Of a DNA stretch of 7,564 nucleotides, positions 1-5,118 are shown one piece after another. Source of the stretch: Treponema sp. GTDB taxonomy: Bacteria; Spirochaetota; Spirochaetia; Treponematales; Treponemataceae. Under the pieces are notes generated by a model. That model was given only the letters and a program-made list of their open reading frames with translations. It ran no database searches and was not told where the DNA came from. The stretch is taken from positions 1 to 7,564 of the forward strand of contig JAFZWX010000174.1 in NCBI GenBank assembly GCA_017617145.1, given 5' to 3'. Every line of letters starts with the position of its first letter. Within the stretch, counting starts at the first letter, position 1. The translations under genes were made by a program, and so were the position numbers.

Positions 1-1
1 A

Positions 2-307
2 ACCTGGAGAGAGTTTTTTGACCTTATGATGAGCAGTTATAAAATGGAATTGAGAAGTCCCAAAGAATACAATGAAAAAGATCTCGCTTCATTTAATGCG
101 CCGCTTTTAATAATCGCTTCTCAAAATGATATTTTCTTTCCGGCAGACAGAGTTTTCAAACGCGCCAAAGAGATTTTCAAAAGTCCTGTAACTACAGTAG
201 AAATTGACAGTAAACATCTTCCATCGCCAGATAAAATGGTTGATGTCTGCGAAAGGACATTGAAGTTCTTAAAAGATTTAAGTAATGCTAAAATAACAAA
301 TTTATGA
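2..307 (+). CDS. Alpha/beta hydrolase, C-terminal fragment (5' end outside window)
   Basis: The reading frame is open from the first full codon of the window to the TGA at 305-307, so the gene begins upstream; the in-frame ATGs at 26 and 29 are internal. What remains is the last ~100 residues of an alpha/beta-hydrolase fold. The strand 'PLLIIASQNDIFFPADRVF' has the usual spacing for the catalytic acid (D of QND) that follows the sixth beta strand. 'VEIDSKHLPSPDKM' about 40 residues later supplies the catalytic histidine, and a terminal amphipathic helix (ERTLKFLKDL) follows. The nucleophile serine would lie outside the window, so the substrate cannot be told. No terminator is visible before the next gene 12 nt downstream, so read-through into the next cassette is possible. 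Confidence 0.75.
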   Translation, partial: TWREFFDLMMSSYKMELRSPKEYNEKDLASFNAPLLIIASQNDIFFPADRVFKRAKEIFKSPVTTVEIDSKHLPSPDKMVDVCERTLKFLKDLSNAKITNL

Positions 308-313
308 TATACT
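305..313 (+). promoter_or_regulatory. Extended -10 promoter element (TGaTATACT), predicted leaderless start
   Basis: TGATATACT matches an extended -10 (TG-n-TATAAT with one mismatch). It overlaps the stop codon of the hydrolase gene. No good -35 lies 17 nt upstream, which extended -10 promoters can tolerate. Transcription would start about 7 nt after the box, at 319-321, directly on the ATG at 320. No Shine-Dalgarno sequence precedes that ATG, which fits a leaderless mRNA. The alternative is translation by coupling to the hydrolase gene. Confidence 0.4.
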
Positions 314-319
314 AACTGT

Positions 320-538
320 ATGAGTGAAAAGCAGCAGATTCTTTTTATGCAGATACGACTCTTACGAATGATGGCCGAAAAATACTCGCTTTCTTTAAAA
401 CAGGCAGCAGAGATTTTTGGGAAATATAACGTGCTGCCTTTTATTCGTGAAGGCTACGGAATTTTTCATGTTGAAGGTGATGAAGCAGTTTTTGAAGAGG
501 TAAAATCGTTTTTACAGTCAAAAGGAGCTGCTTTATGA
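320..538 (+). CDS. DUF3791-like small protein, putative partner of the DUF3990 enzyme
   Basis: 72 aa, acidic-to-neutral and mostly helical, with no signal peptide or membrane segment. The layout resembles DUF3791 proteins: an N-terminal helix (QQILFMQIRLLRMMAEKYSL), a second helix (LKQAAEIFGKYNVLPFI), then a turn with an aromatic/His motif (EGYGIFHVEGDEA, in place of the family's 'yd.LHT') and a last helix (FEEVKSFLQSKG). Such genes are known to sit next to DUF3990 genes, and here the stop overlaps the next start by ATGA, so the two are translationally coupled. I infer a regulator or antitoxin-like partner of the enzyme; no biochemical role can be read from the sequence. The ATG at 320 is chosen because it gives the family's normal N-terminus, although it has no Shine-Dalgarno sequence. 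Confidence 0.75.
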   Translation: MSEKQQILFMQIRLLRMMAEKYSLSLKQAAEIFGKYNVLPFIREGYGIFHVEGDEAVFEEVKSFLQSKGAAL

Positions 539-1101
539 AAAAGCTGGAAGAAGGAATGGTTTTGTATCACGGAAGTTATTGTGTTGTACAAGACCCTGAT
601 TTAAATAAATGTGCTTTATATAAAGATTTTGGACGAGGTTTTTATCTTACAACTTCAAAAGAACAGGCAAAATCTTTTGCAAAAATTTCTGCAATAAAAG
701 CAAAATCTAAAGGCCTGATTCCTTATACCGAAAAGTTTGCTCATATTTCATTTTTTAAAGTTTCCGGAATTGATGTTTTGAAAACTTTTGATTTTGAAAC
801 TGCTGATGTAAACTGGCTTCATTGTATTGTTGCACATAGGAAAGACGCTGCGTTTCCCGAAATAAAAACTTCTATGAAAGATTATGATGTCATTTCTGGT
901 AAAATTGCAAATGATGATACAAACGCAACAATCCTTGCATATATGGGAAATCTCTATGGACCTATGGGCAGTGAACAGGCTGATAAAATGTGTATTAGTT
1001 TGCTGCTGCCGGAGCGTTTACAAGATCAATTTTGTTTTAGAAGTGAAAAAGCAATTTCAACTCTGGAATATCTAAAAAGCGAAAAGGTTTCTTTGGAGTA
1101 G
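535..1101 (+). CDS. DUF3990 protein, ADP-ribosyltransferase-like fold
   Basis: 188 aa, cytosolic. The landmark motifs of DUF3990 occur in order: 'LYHGS' at residues 10-14, 'DFGRGFYLTT' at 31-40, W94 followed by 'CIVAHR', 'YDVISGKIANDD' at 117-128, and 'LQDQFCFRSEKAI' near 162-174. H12 and Y37 occupy places that match the first two members of an H-Y-[E/Q] ADP-ribosyltransferase triad; the Q163/Q165 region would hold the third. These assignments are inferred from motif order, not from a structure. The likely chemistry is transfer of ADP-ribose from NAD+ to an unknown target. Coupling with a small protein upstream (ATGA overlap) and another 3 nt downstream resembles a toxin-antitoxin arrangement. 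A strong AAAGGAG lies at 521-527, 7 nt before the ATG. The enzyme looks complete. Confidence 0.8.
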   Translation: MKKLEEGMVLYHGSYCVVQDPDLNKCALYKDFGRGFYLTTSKEQAKSFAKISAIKAKSKGLIPYTEKFAHISFFKVSGIDVLKTFDFETADVNWLHCIVAHRKDAAFPEIKTSMKDYDVISGKIANDDTNATILAYMGNLYGPMGSEQADKMCISLLLPERLQDQFCFRSEKAISTLEYLKSEKVSLE

Positions 1102-1104
1102 GGT

Positions 1105-1320
1105 ATGGAAAAAACGACAAATGACAAAACCTTATTCGCTATGGACTTAACGGCTATGATGGCTGTTGAGCAACTCTCTGCAGAAACAAATCAGCCTCAG
1201 GAAAAAGTTTTGCTTGATTTTATGGAATCAAATACAGCTAAAATGCTTTATGATGATTCAACAAAACTCTGGTGGGATGGTCCTTCTGCAACTGCTGAAG
1301 AATATAAAAAATCTAATTAG
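1105..1320 (+). CDS. Small conserved protein, second partner of the DUF3990 enzyme
   Basis: 71 aa, acidic, soluble. The start lies 3 nt after the DUF3990 stop, with a GGAG just upstream that overlaps the end of that gene, so it is surely in the same operon. Residues 10-50 form two helices (LFAMDLTAMMAVEQLSAE and PQEKVLLDFMESNTAKML), laid out much like the first half of the upstream DUF3791-like protein. They are followed by a distinctive 'LYDDSTKLWWDGPS' at 48-61, a pattern I recall from small proteins beside DUF3990 genes in other anaerobes. No function is established to my knowledge. I infer a binding partner or immunity-type protein for the enzyme. Confidence 0.7.
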   Translation: MEKTTNDKTLFAMDLTAMMAVEQLSAETNQPQEKVLLDFMESNTAKMLYDDSTKLWWDGPSATAEEYKKSN

Positions 1321-1347
1321 TTACAGTGTAGTTACTGCTGTTCTAAC

Positions 1348-1575
1348 TTATATCATATTACACTCGGATTTTCTTTCTTCCGGGTGGGCAACTTCAAAAC
1401 CGCAATGTGCTTCCATGTTGAGTTCGCGCAGTTCTTTGATGCCATCAATATAAAGCTGATAATTAATTCCAGTTGATTCATATCCGCAGCCAATATCGAA
1501 ATCGTCACCTAAAGAATTCCGTACAATTTCTTCACGCTGTTCACGGGTTGTATCTTTTATTAAAATGCTTGCCAT
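1348..1575 (-). CDS. Conserved 75-aa protein of unknown function
   Basis: It opens with 'MASILIKDTTREQREEIVRN', which I recognise as the characteristic N-terminus of a small conserved family in gut and oral anaerobes; no function is known to me. The middle is rich in Gly, Tyr and Cys ('FDIGCGYESTG'). Further cysteines occur in 'EAHCGFE' and 'SECN', which would allow metal binding, but that is speculation. It is soluble with no signal peptide. AAGGAG lies 6 nt before the ATG and overlaps the stop codon of the PPOX-fold gene upstream (10-nt gap), so the two are co-transcribed. It converges on the DUF3990 cassette with 27 nt between stops and no convincing terminator. Confidence 0.7.
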   Translation of the reverse strand: MASILIKDTTREQREEIVRNSLGDDFDIGCGYESTGINYQLYIDGIKELRELNMEAHCGFEVAHPEERKSECNMI

Positions 1576-1585
1576 GGGGTTCTCC

Positions 1586-2053
1586 TTATTTTGCCTTACA
1601 AGAAAGTTTTTCTACTTCAAGTTTAAAAACTGCAACTCCGTCAACCATCTTGCTTTCGTAAGTCCAGTCATCTTTTCCTGTTGATTGTTTCATCAGTATA
1701 TTAAGACCTTTTATTTTTTCTGCATAGTCATCTACAAGTTTTAGTTTGCCGTTCCCAATTACACTTTGAAATTTTGCTGAATAATCACAGGCAGTTTCGG
1801 CTTTTAGAAGTTCATAGTTTCCATCAATTTCAAAACCTACCGCAGGAGATTTTTTTGCAAGCTCATATTTTCGGCCGGCCTTTGCTCCGTGAAAATAAAA
1901 AACATGTTTATCATTTTCAAAAACATAGCCGTAGTTTACAGGAACAATAAACACTTCTCCTTCATCATAAAATCCAATCCGTATTATAGATTCTTTTTGT
2001 ATGAAGGCTTTTATTTGTGATATATCTTTGATTTCTCTGTCTGATCTTCGCAT
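1586..2053 (-). CDS. Pyridoxamine 5'-phosphate oxidase-fold flavoprotein, NimA-like
   Basis: 155 aa, the usual length. It starts 'MRRSDREI' and has the NimA-type landmarks in order: 'IVPVNYGY' (36-43), 'YFHGAKAGRK' (53-62), 'CDYSAKFQSVIGNGKL' (89-104), 'LNILMKQSTGKDDW' (117-130), and the final strand 'VAVFKLEVEKLSCK'. Family members form FMN-binding split-barrel dimers. Some (Nim) reduce 5-nitroimidazoles to harmless amines, while many are uncharacterised reductases, so resistance should not be assumed. GGAG lies just upstream of the ATG. It is the third gene of the leftward group, 14 nt after the acetyltransferase. Confidence 0.85.
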   Translation of the reverse strand: MRRSDREIKDISQIKAFIQKESIIRIGFYDEGEVFIVPVNYGYVFENDKHVFYFHGAKAGRKYELAKKSPAVGFEIDGNYELLKAETACDYSAKFQSVIGNGKLKLVDDYAEKIKGLNILMKQSTGKDDWTYESKMVDGVAVFKLEVEKLSCKAK

Positions 2054-2067
2054 GTTTTCTCCGAACG

Positions 2068-2631
2068 TTATAGATTTTTCTGCCAGTAATCTTTGTAGGC
2101 AAAGTTATCTATGCCAATTAAAAGTTCATCAGTATTTTCGAAACCAAGTTTTTCAAAAGCGGCTTTTCGTTCAACTGCATACAAAGGGATTTTTGTGATT
2201 ATTTTTTTAGTATCAAAAAGGGTAAAGGCAGCTTCAATTATTTCTTTTACGATTTTCTCGATTTTATCTGCGTGCTCATAATCACTTTTCAAGTCGAGTC
2301 TTAAAACTCCGGCATGATTAAAATTATTATTTCCTTCTCTGTTAAAAAGTTCAATTGTTCCAACGACTTTGGTAGTTTTCTTTTCGATGATTGACCACCT
2401 GACAAACCATTGGTTTTTAAATGAATCAAGCCAGAAATTTATTGCATCGTTCATGCGCTCAATTGTCTGGTAATAAAAATTATCGCCATGGCAATTATCA
2501 CTGTTAAAAAACGGAAGTGCATTTTTGTCGCTGTAAACTTCCAGCAAATCTTTAGCATCATCTATTGTCACAAAACGCAAAACAAAATCTTCATTTTCAA
2601 ATACAGGCACTTCATCGTAAACTGATTTCAA
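2068..2631 (-). CDS. GNAT-family N-acetyltransferase (TTG start)
   Basis: 187 aa of RimJ/RimL type: 'FENEDFVLRFVTIDDAKDLL' is the typical first strand and helix, 'VVGTIELFNREG' (89-100) the central strands, 'VLRLDLKSDY' (109-118) the pre-loop strand, and 'AVERKAAFEKLGFEN' (152-166) the usual C-terminal 'N..a...yeklGF' motif. The acetyl-CoA pyrophosphate loop, normally Q/R-x-x-G-x-G/A after the pre-loop strand, reads 'YEHADKIEK' with no glycines, so cofactor binding may be altered. The start codon is TTG with AAGGAG 8 nt upstream; no ATG fits better. The acceptor substrate is unknown. The ATPase stop is 40 nt upstream, so it is probably in the same transcript. Confidence 0.8.
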   Translation of the reverse strand: MKSVYDEVPVFENEDFVLRFVTIDDAKDLLEVYSDKNALPFFNSDNCHGDNFYYQTIERMNDAINFWLDSFKNQWFVRWSIIEKKTTKVVGTIELFNREGNNNFNHAGVLRLDLKSDYEHADKIEKIVKEIIEAAFTLFDTKKIITKIPLYAVERKAAFEKLGFENTDELLIGIDNFAYKDYWQKNL

Positions 2632-2671
2632 TTTTTGGACTCCTTGTTATGTTTTCCAGATTCAGGAAACT

Positions 2672-3736
2672 TTAACAATACTCTTTTATATAATCTGCAA
2701 AAAACGGTAAGGCAAAAGAAATATAAGATTGTCGACTTTCAAGAATTCCACGCTTTAAAAGTCGATCCCTATACATGGAATAATTGCCGGATTTTGGCCC
2801 CATGAGTTGCAGAACTTCTTCCCGTTTATATTCATCTTTTTGAAGCAAAAGTTTTACAAAAAAACGATCTGTCTCTGTCAATTCTTCCCAAATTTTTTCA
2901 TAAGAATATGCAAACAATTCAGCTTTTAGCAATGGAATAAGATCATCAAGCTTTTCTTGTTTTGCTTTCTTAAAATACAAAATTCCTAATTCTTGGAAAG
3001 CATAAGCGTACCCCTTGGTGAGTTTTGACATTCTACGGGCTTCCTCTAAATCAATTTTCAATAGTCGTCTATACATCTCGCTAATTCTTACTGAATTTAG
3101 TGGTTCGGTTTGAATAGTTGTAGCTCTTCTAAAAAAGGTAAGATTTTTGACATTACTAACTTCCAGAATATTTTCATACAAACCTGTACAAACAAGATAA
3201 ATCGGGAATCCCTGTCGTAGCCATTCACCATACTCAAGAGTAAATGCAATCATTTCCGGAGTTTTTGAAACTTCATCTACAGCAAGCAGAATTTTTTTTC
3301 CTTTTTTTTGAGCAATCTTTAACATCTGTGCAATTTCAACACCTATATCAAAGAAAGAATCATCTTTTTGTGATGAAATCCCTATTCCACCACCTGTCCC
3401 AAGGACTGTTGCTGAGACATTTATACTTTTGTTTTTTGATTGCACTTTAGTAAAACCTGCATTGTTTAAAGACGCTGCAATTTGTTTAAGCATATCCCTT
3501 ACAGGATTGATATCAAAAACAATCCATCCTTTTTTAATACTTTCTTCACTTCTAAGATATTCTTCTACCTTTGTTAGTATTACTGTTTTACCAGAACCTC
3601 GAACACCTGTGATTTTGTACACAGATTCTGATGGATTTTCATAAGCAAAGTTTTCAAGAATTTCGTTTGTTTTTTCAGTAACAATATAAGAGTTTTCCGG
3701 ATTCTTACTGAAGGTTGTTGTAAATGGAATCTGCAT
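2672..3736 (-). CDS. AAA+/Orc1-Cdc6-like ATPase with C-terminal winged helix
   Basis: 354 aa, cytosolic. Walker A is GVRGSGKT (44-51) and Walker B is ILLAVDE (149-155, D154/E155). A sensor-1-like strand follows (IYLVCTGLYENI, 179-190), then an arginine pair in 'FFRRATT' (201-207). A helical lid with 'SEMYRRLL' and 'KGYAYAFQELG' comes next. Residues ~285-348 look like a winged helix ('ELTETDRFFVKLLLQ', 'YKREEVLQLMG', 'YSMYRDRLLKRGIL'). An unusual Gly/Ser insert, 'ATVLGTGGGIGISS' (109-122), follows the second strand. The family is widespread in anaerobes but I know no assigned role; the architecture suggests an ATP-controlled DNA-binding protein. The ATG has a weak AAAGAAG 5 nt upstream, which is part of a repeat array in the leader (see 3746-3820). 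It is first of the four leftward genes. Confidence 0.8.
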   Translation of the reverse strand: MQIPFTTTFSKNPENSYIVTEKTNEILENFAYENPSESVYKITGVRGSGKTVILTKVEEYLRSEESIKKGWIVFDINPVRDMLKQIAASLNNAGFTKVQSKNKSINVSATVLGTGGGIGISSQKDDSFFDIGVEIAQMLKIAQKKGKKILLAVDEVSKTPEMIAFTLEYGEWLRQGFPIYLVCTGLYENILEVSNVKNLTFFRRATTIQTEPLNSVRISEMYRRLLKIDLEEARRMSKLTKGYAYAFQELGILYFKKAKQEKLDDLIPLLKAELFAYSYEKIWEELTETDRFFVKLLLQKDEYKREEVLQLMGPKSGNYSMYRDRLLKRGILESRQSYISFALPFFADYIKEYC

Positions 3737-3745
3737 AATTACTTC

Positions 3746-3820
3746 TTTATACCTCTTTATAGTTAGTTTTATTCTTTATAACTCTTTATACATTTGTTAT
3801 TATTTTATAACTCTTTATAC
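3746..3820. repeat. Three 17-nt direct repeats at an exact 29-nt period (iteron/operator-like array)
   Basis: TTTATAACTCTTTATAC occurs identically at 3775-3791 and 3804-3820. A third copy at 3746-3762 differs at two positions (TTTATAcCTCTTTATAg). The starts are exactly 29 nt apart, and the 12-nt spacers (3763-3774, 3792-3803) are different. Each unit holds two TTTATA hexamers 10 nt apart, so one helix face is repeated. The core yTCTTTATA appears five times: 3743, 3753, 3772, 3782 and 3811. The copies are direct, not inverted. They lie over the predicted ATPase promoter and leader, and the copy nearest the gene contains its Shine-Dalgarno sequence. I infer an operator array, perhaps bound by the ATPase itself; an origin-like iteron is an alternative. 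Confidence 0.75.
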
Positions 3821-3830
3821 TTTTTAACAA
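3802..3830 (-). promoter_or_regulatory. Candidate promoter of the ATPase operon
   Basis: On the minus strand, TTGTTA (3830-3825) and TAAAAT (3807-3802) are separated by 17 nt, matching 4/6 and 5/6 of the sigma-70 consensus. The distal 17-nt repeat (3820-3804) fills the spacer and runs into the -10. Transcription would start near 3795, putting the other two repeats in the untranslated leader. The region is very AT-rich, so other -10-like boxes exist. Confidence 0.4.
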
Positions 3831-3859
3831 GGATTTTTTTATTATTCAGAATAAAATAT

Positions 3860-3888
3860 TTGACCTCAAAAAATCTACATCTTATAAT
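3860..3888 (+). promoter_or_regulatory. Sigma-70-type promoter of the four-gene operon
   Basis: TTGACC (3860-3865), a 17-nt spacer, then a perfect TATAAT (3883-3888). The expected start is near 3895, leaving a leader of only about 9 nt that begins at the Shine-Dalgarno sequence (AAGGA, 3894-3898) of the first gene. It is divergent from the ATPase promoter about 30 nt away. Confidence 0.7.
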
Positions 3889-3903
3889 AAGACAAGGAAC
3901 AAT

Positions 3904-4113
3904 ATGAAAAAGCACGTATCCACAATTATCCCATTTGATCCTCAAACACAGTATGCTGTAATCAAAAGTTCAATCTGTACTGGCGAAAAGGTTGCAGGTT
4001 TTAAGAACAAAACCGACGGACATTTTACAGAAGTTATGGTGATTCAGACGGCAGCAGATGAAGCAGCTTTCAAAAAGCTTTATAATCTGGAAAGCGTGAG
4101 GAAGGAATATTAG
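3904..4113 (+). CDS. Conserved 69-aa protein of unknown function
   Basis: It contains the distinctive block 'IKSSICTGEKVAGFK' (20-34) followed by 'GHFTEVMVIQTAADEAAFKKLY'. I recognise this pattern from small conserved proteins of anaerobes that have no proven function; database names for such short proteins should be treated with care. A single Cys (C25) sits in the conserved block. It is soluble with no signal peptide. AAGGA lies 5 nt before the ATG, and it is the first gene after a strong promoter. Its stop is 1 nt before the membrane-protein start, so co-translation is likely. Confidence 0.75.
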   Translation: MKKHVSTIIPFDPQTQYAVIKSSICTGEKVAGFKNKTDGHFTEVMVIQTAADEAAFKKLYNLESVRKEY

Positions 4114-4114
4114 C

Positions 4115-4588
4115 ATGGAACACAAAAAGATTTATGCATGGGAACCATGGTTCTTTATTTTCTTTGGCGTTTTTCATTTACACAGAATCTGGGCTTTGAT
4201 TGACAGAAACTCTTATGCATCTTTCTGGCTTGGAATAATGAACAACAAGGGTGCTGCATATTTTATTCTGATGGGATTTCTTGCAGCCTTATGTGTGCTT
4301 GGTATTATCACTTTTTTTTGCGAAATCAAAAACAATTACTGGTGGAGATTCATTTATCTTGGCGGCGGGCTTTATGTTTTATTTGATTTATTTGCAATTG
4401 CAACAAGCCTGAAAATCTGGCAGAAAATCCTGACCGCAATGTTTGATACACAATCTGCAGCCTGGAATTATATCTGGGGATTTTTTATTCTGCTGGGCGG
4501 GTTGGTGTTTGCATTGGGTATATATTTACTGCGAAAAAGGAAAACAGAAAATGGAATTTGGAACGCACCGGTTTTGGAGGAAAACTAA
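4115..4588 (+). CDS. Four-helix integral membrane protein, unknown function
   Basis: 157 aa with four clear hydrophobic segments, near 11-29, 47-68, 78-98 and 118-139, joined by short loops. It ends with a positively charged tail (LRKRKTENG) that would be cytoplasmic, placing both termini inside. There is no cleavable signal peptide. 'FGVFHLHRIW' (17-26) places two histidines in or next to the first helix. I do not recognise a family. It lies between the 69-aa protein (1-nt gap, GAGGAAGG just upstream of the ATG) and the DinB-like gene (1-nt gap), so it is surely expressed with them. Confidence 0.7.
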   Translation: MEHKKIYAWEPWFFIFFGVFHLHRIWALIDRNSYASFWLGIMNNKGAAYFILMGFLAALCVLGIITFFCEIKNNYWWRFIYLGGGLYVLFDLFAIATSLKIWQKILTAMFDTQSAAWNYIWGFFILLGGLVFALGIYLLRKRKTENGIWNAPVLEEN

Positions 4589-4589
4589 T

Positions 4590-5105
4590 ATGGAAAACGA
4601 ACTTGTAAAAGAAATCAGAAATCAGACAGAAATCCTTTTGAGGAATATTGAAGTTCAGATTAAAGAAGCCCCGCTTGATGCGATGCTGGATAATGTAAAT
4701 AATTCCCGATTTTTGTTTCATGCGATTCATTCTTTGGACAGATATTTTATAAACCCATATCACTACAAATACGAAGCCGGCAGCCTGATTGATGTTGATG
4801 AAAACTTAAGCATCATTTCTGAAACACGTGAAGGCTATACCGCTGCCCCGGGAGTTGTAATTGAACGCCAGAAGCTTGTGTCCTATTTTGATTTTGTAAA
4901 AGCAAAGATTTTTTCTTATCTTGATAATCTTACTGACCAGGAGCTGGAAGAAAAACCAGAAGACTGCCCGCACACAAAACTTGCATTAATTCTGGGCCAG
5001 TACCGCCATTTAATGTTTCACGCGGGTCTTTCAGAAGCAGTGAACTATGACACCAACGGAACCTGGCTTGAGTACACTGGATTTTCATATTTTAAAAATA
5101 AATAA
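4590..5105 (+). CDS. DinB-like four-helix-bundle protein (putative metal-binding)
   Basis: 171 aa from the ATG at 4590. The frame is open further upstream to an ATG at 4443, but that would overlap the membrane-protein gene by 146 nt; the ATG at 4590 has GGAGG a few bases upstream and sits 1 nt after the previous stop. Histidines H44 and H47 in 'RFLFHAIHSLDRYF', and H140/H144 in 'GQYRHLMFHAGL', are placed like the three-His metal site of the DinB/YfiT superfamily (one on helix 2, an HxxxH on the last long helix). A loop with 'NPYHYKYEAG' follows helix 2. Members are metal-dependent thiol transferases or of unknown role, and the substrate is not apparent here. The family call is moderate. Confidence 0.7.
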   Translation: MENELVKEIRNQTEILLRNIEVQIKEAPLDAMLDNVNNSRFLFHAIHSLDRYFINPYHYKYEAGSLIDVDENLSIISETREGYTAAPGVVIERQKLVSYFDFVKAKIFSYLDNLTDQELEEKPEDCPHTKLALILGQYRHLMFHAGLSEAVNYDTNGTWLEYTGFSYFKNK

Positions 5106-5118
5106 ACGGAGACATAAT

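Noticed and set aside
884..1075. 63-codon open frame inside the DUF3990 gene
   Set aside because: An out-of-frame shadow of a well-supported gene with no ribosome site or family resemblance.
1320..1348. Inverted repeat AGTTA...TAACT and CAGT...ACTG between the convergent genes, as a shared terminator
   Set aside because: The stems are only 4-5 bp, AT-rich and lack a T run in the right place; too weak to call.
3244..3644. Two + strand open frames antisense to the ATPase
   Set aside because: Low-complexity Phe/Leu/Ser translations, as expected opposite a Lys/Glu-rich gene; no ribosome sites.
3746..3820. CRISPR-like array
   Set aside because: The repeats are 17 nt with 12-nt spacers, only three copies, AT-rich, placed over a promoter and without cas genes.
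4443..4589. N-terminal extension of the DinB-like gene to an upstream ATG at 4443
   Set aside because: It would overlap the membrane-protein gene by 146 nt with no ribosome site; the ATG at 4590 has GGAGG and a 1-nt operon gap.
5047..5118. Upstream start of the nucleoside phosphorylase at 5047
   Set aside because: It lies inside the DinB-like gene in another frame. The ATG at 5119 has GGAG at good spacing and gives the family's normal length.
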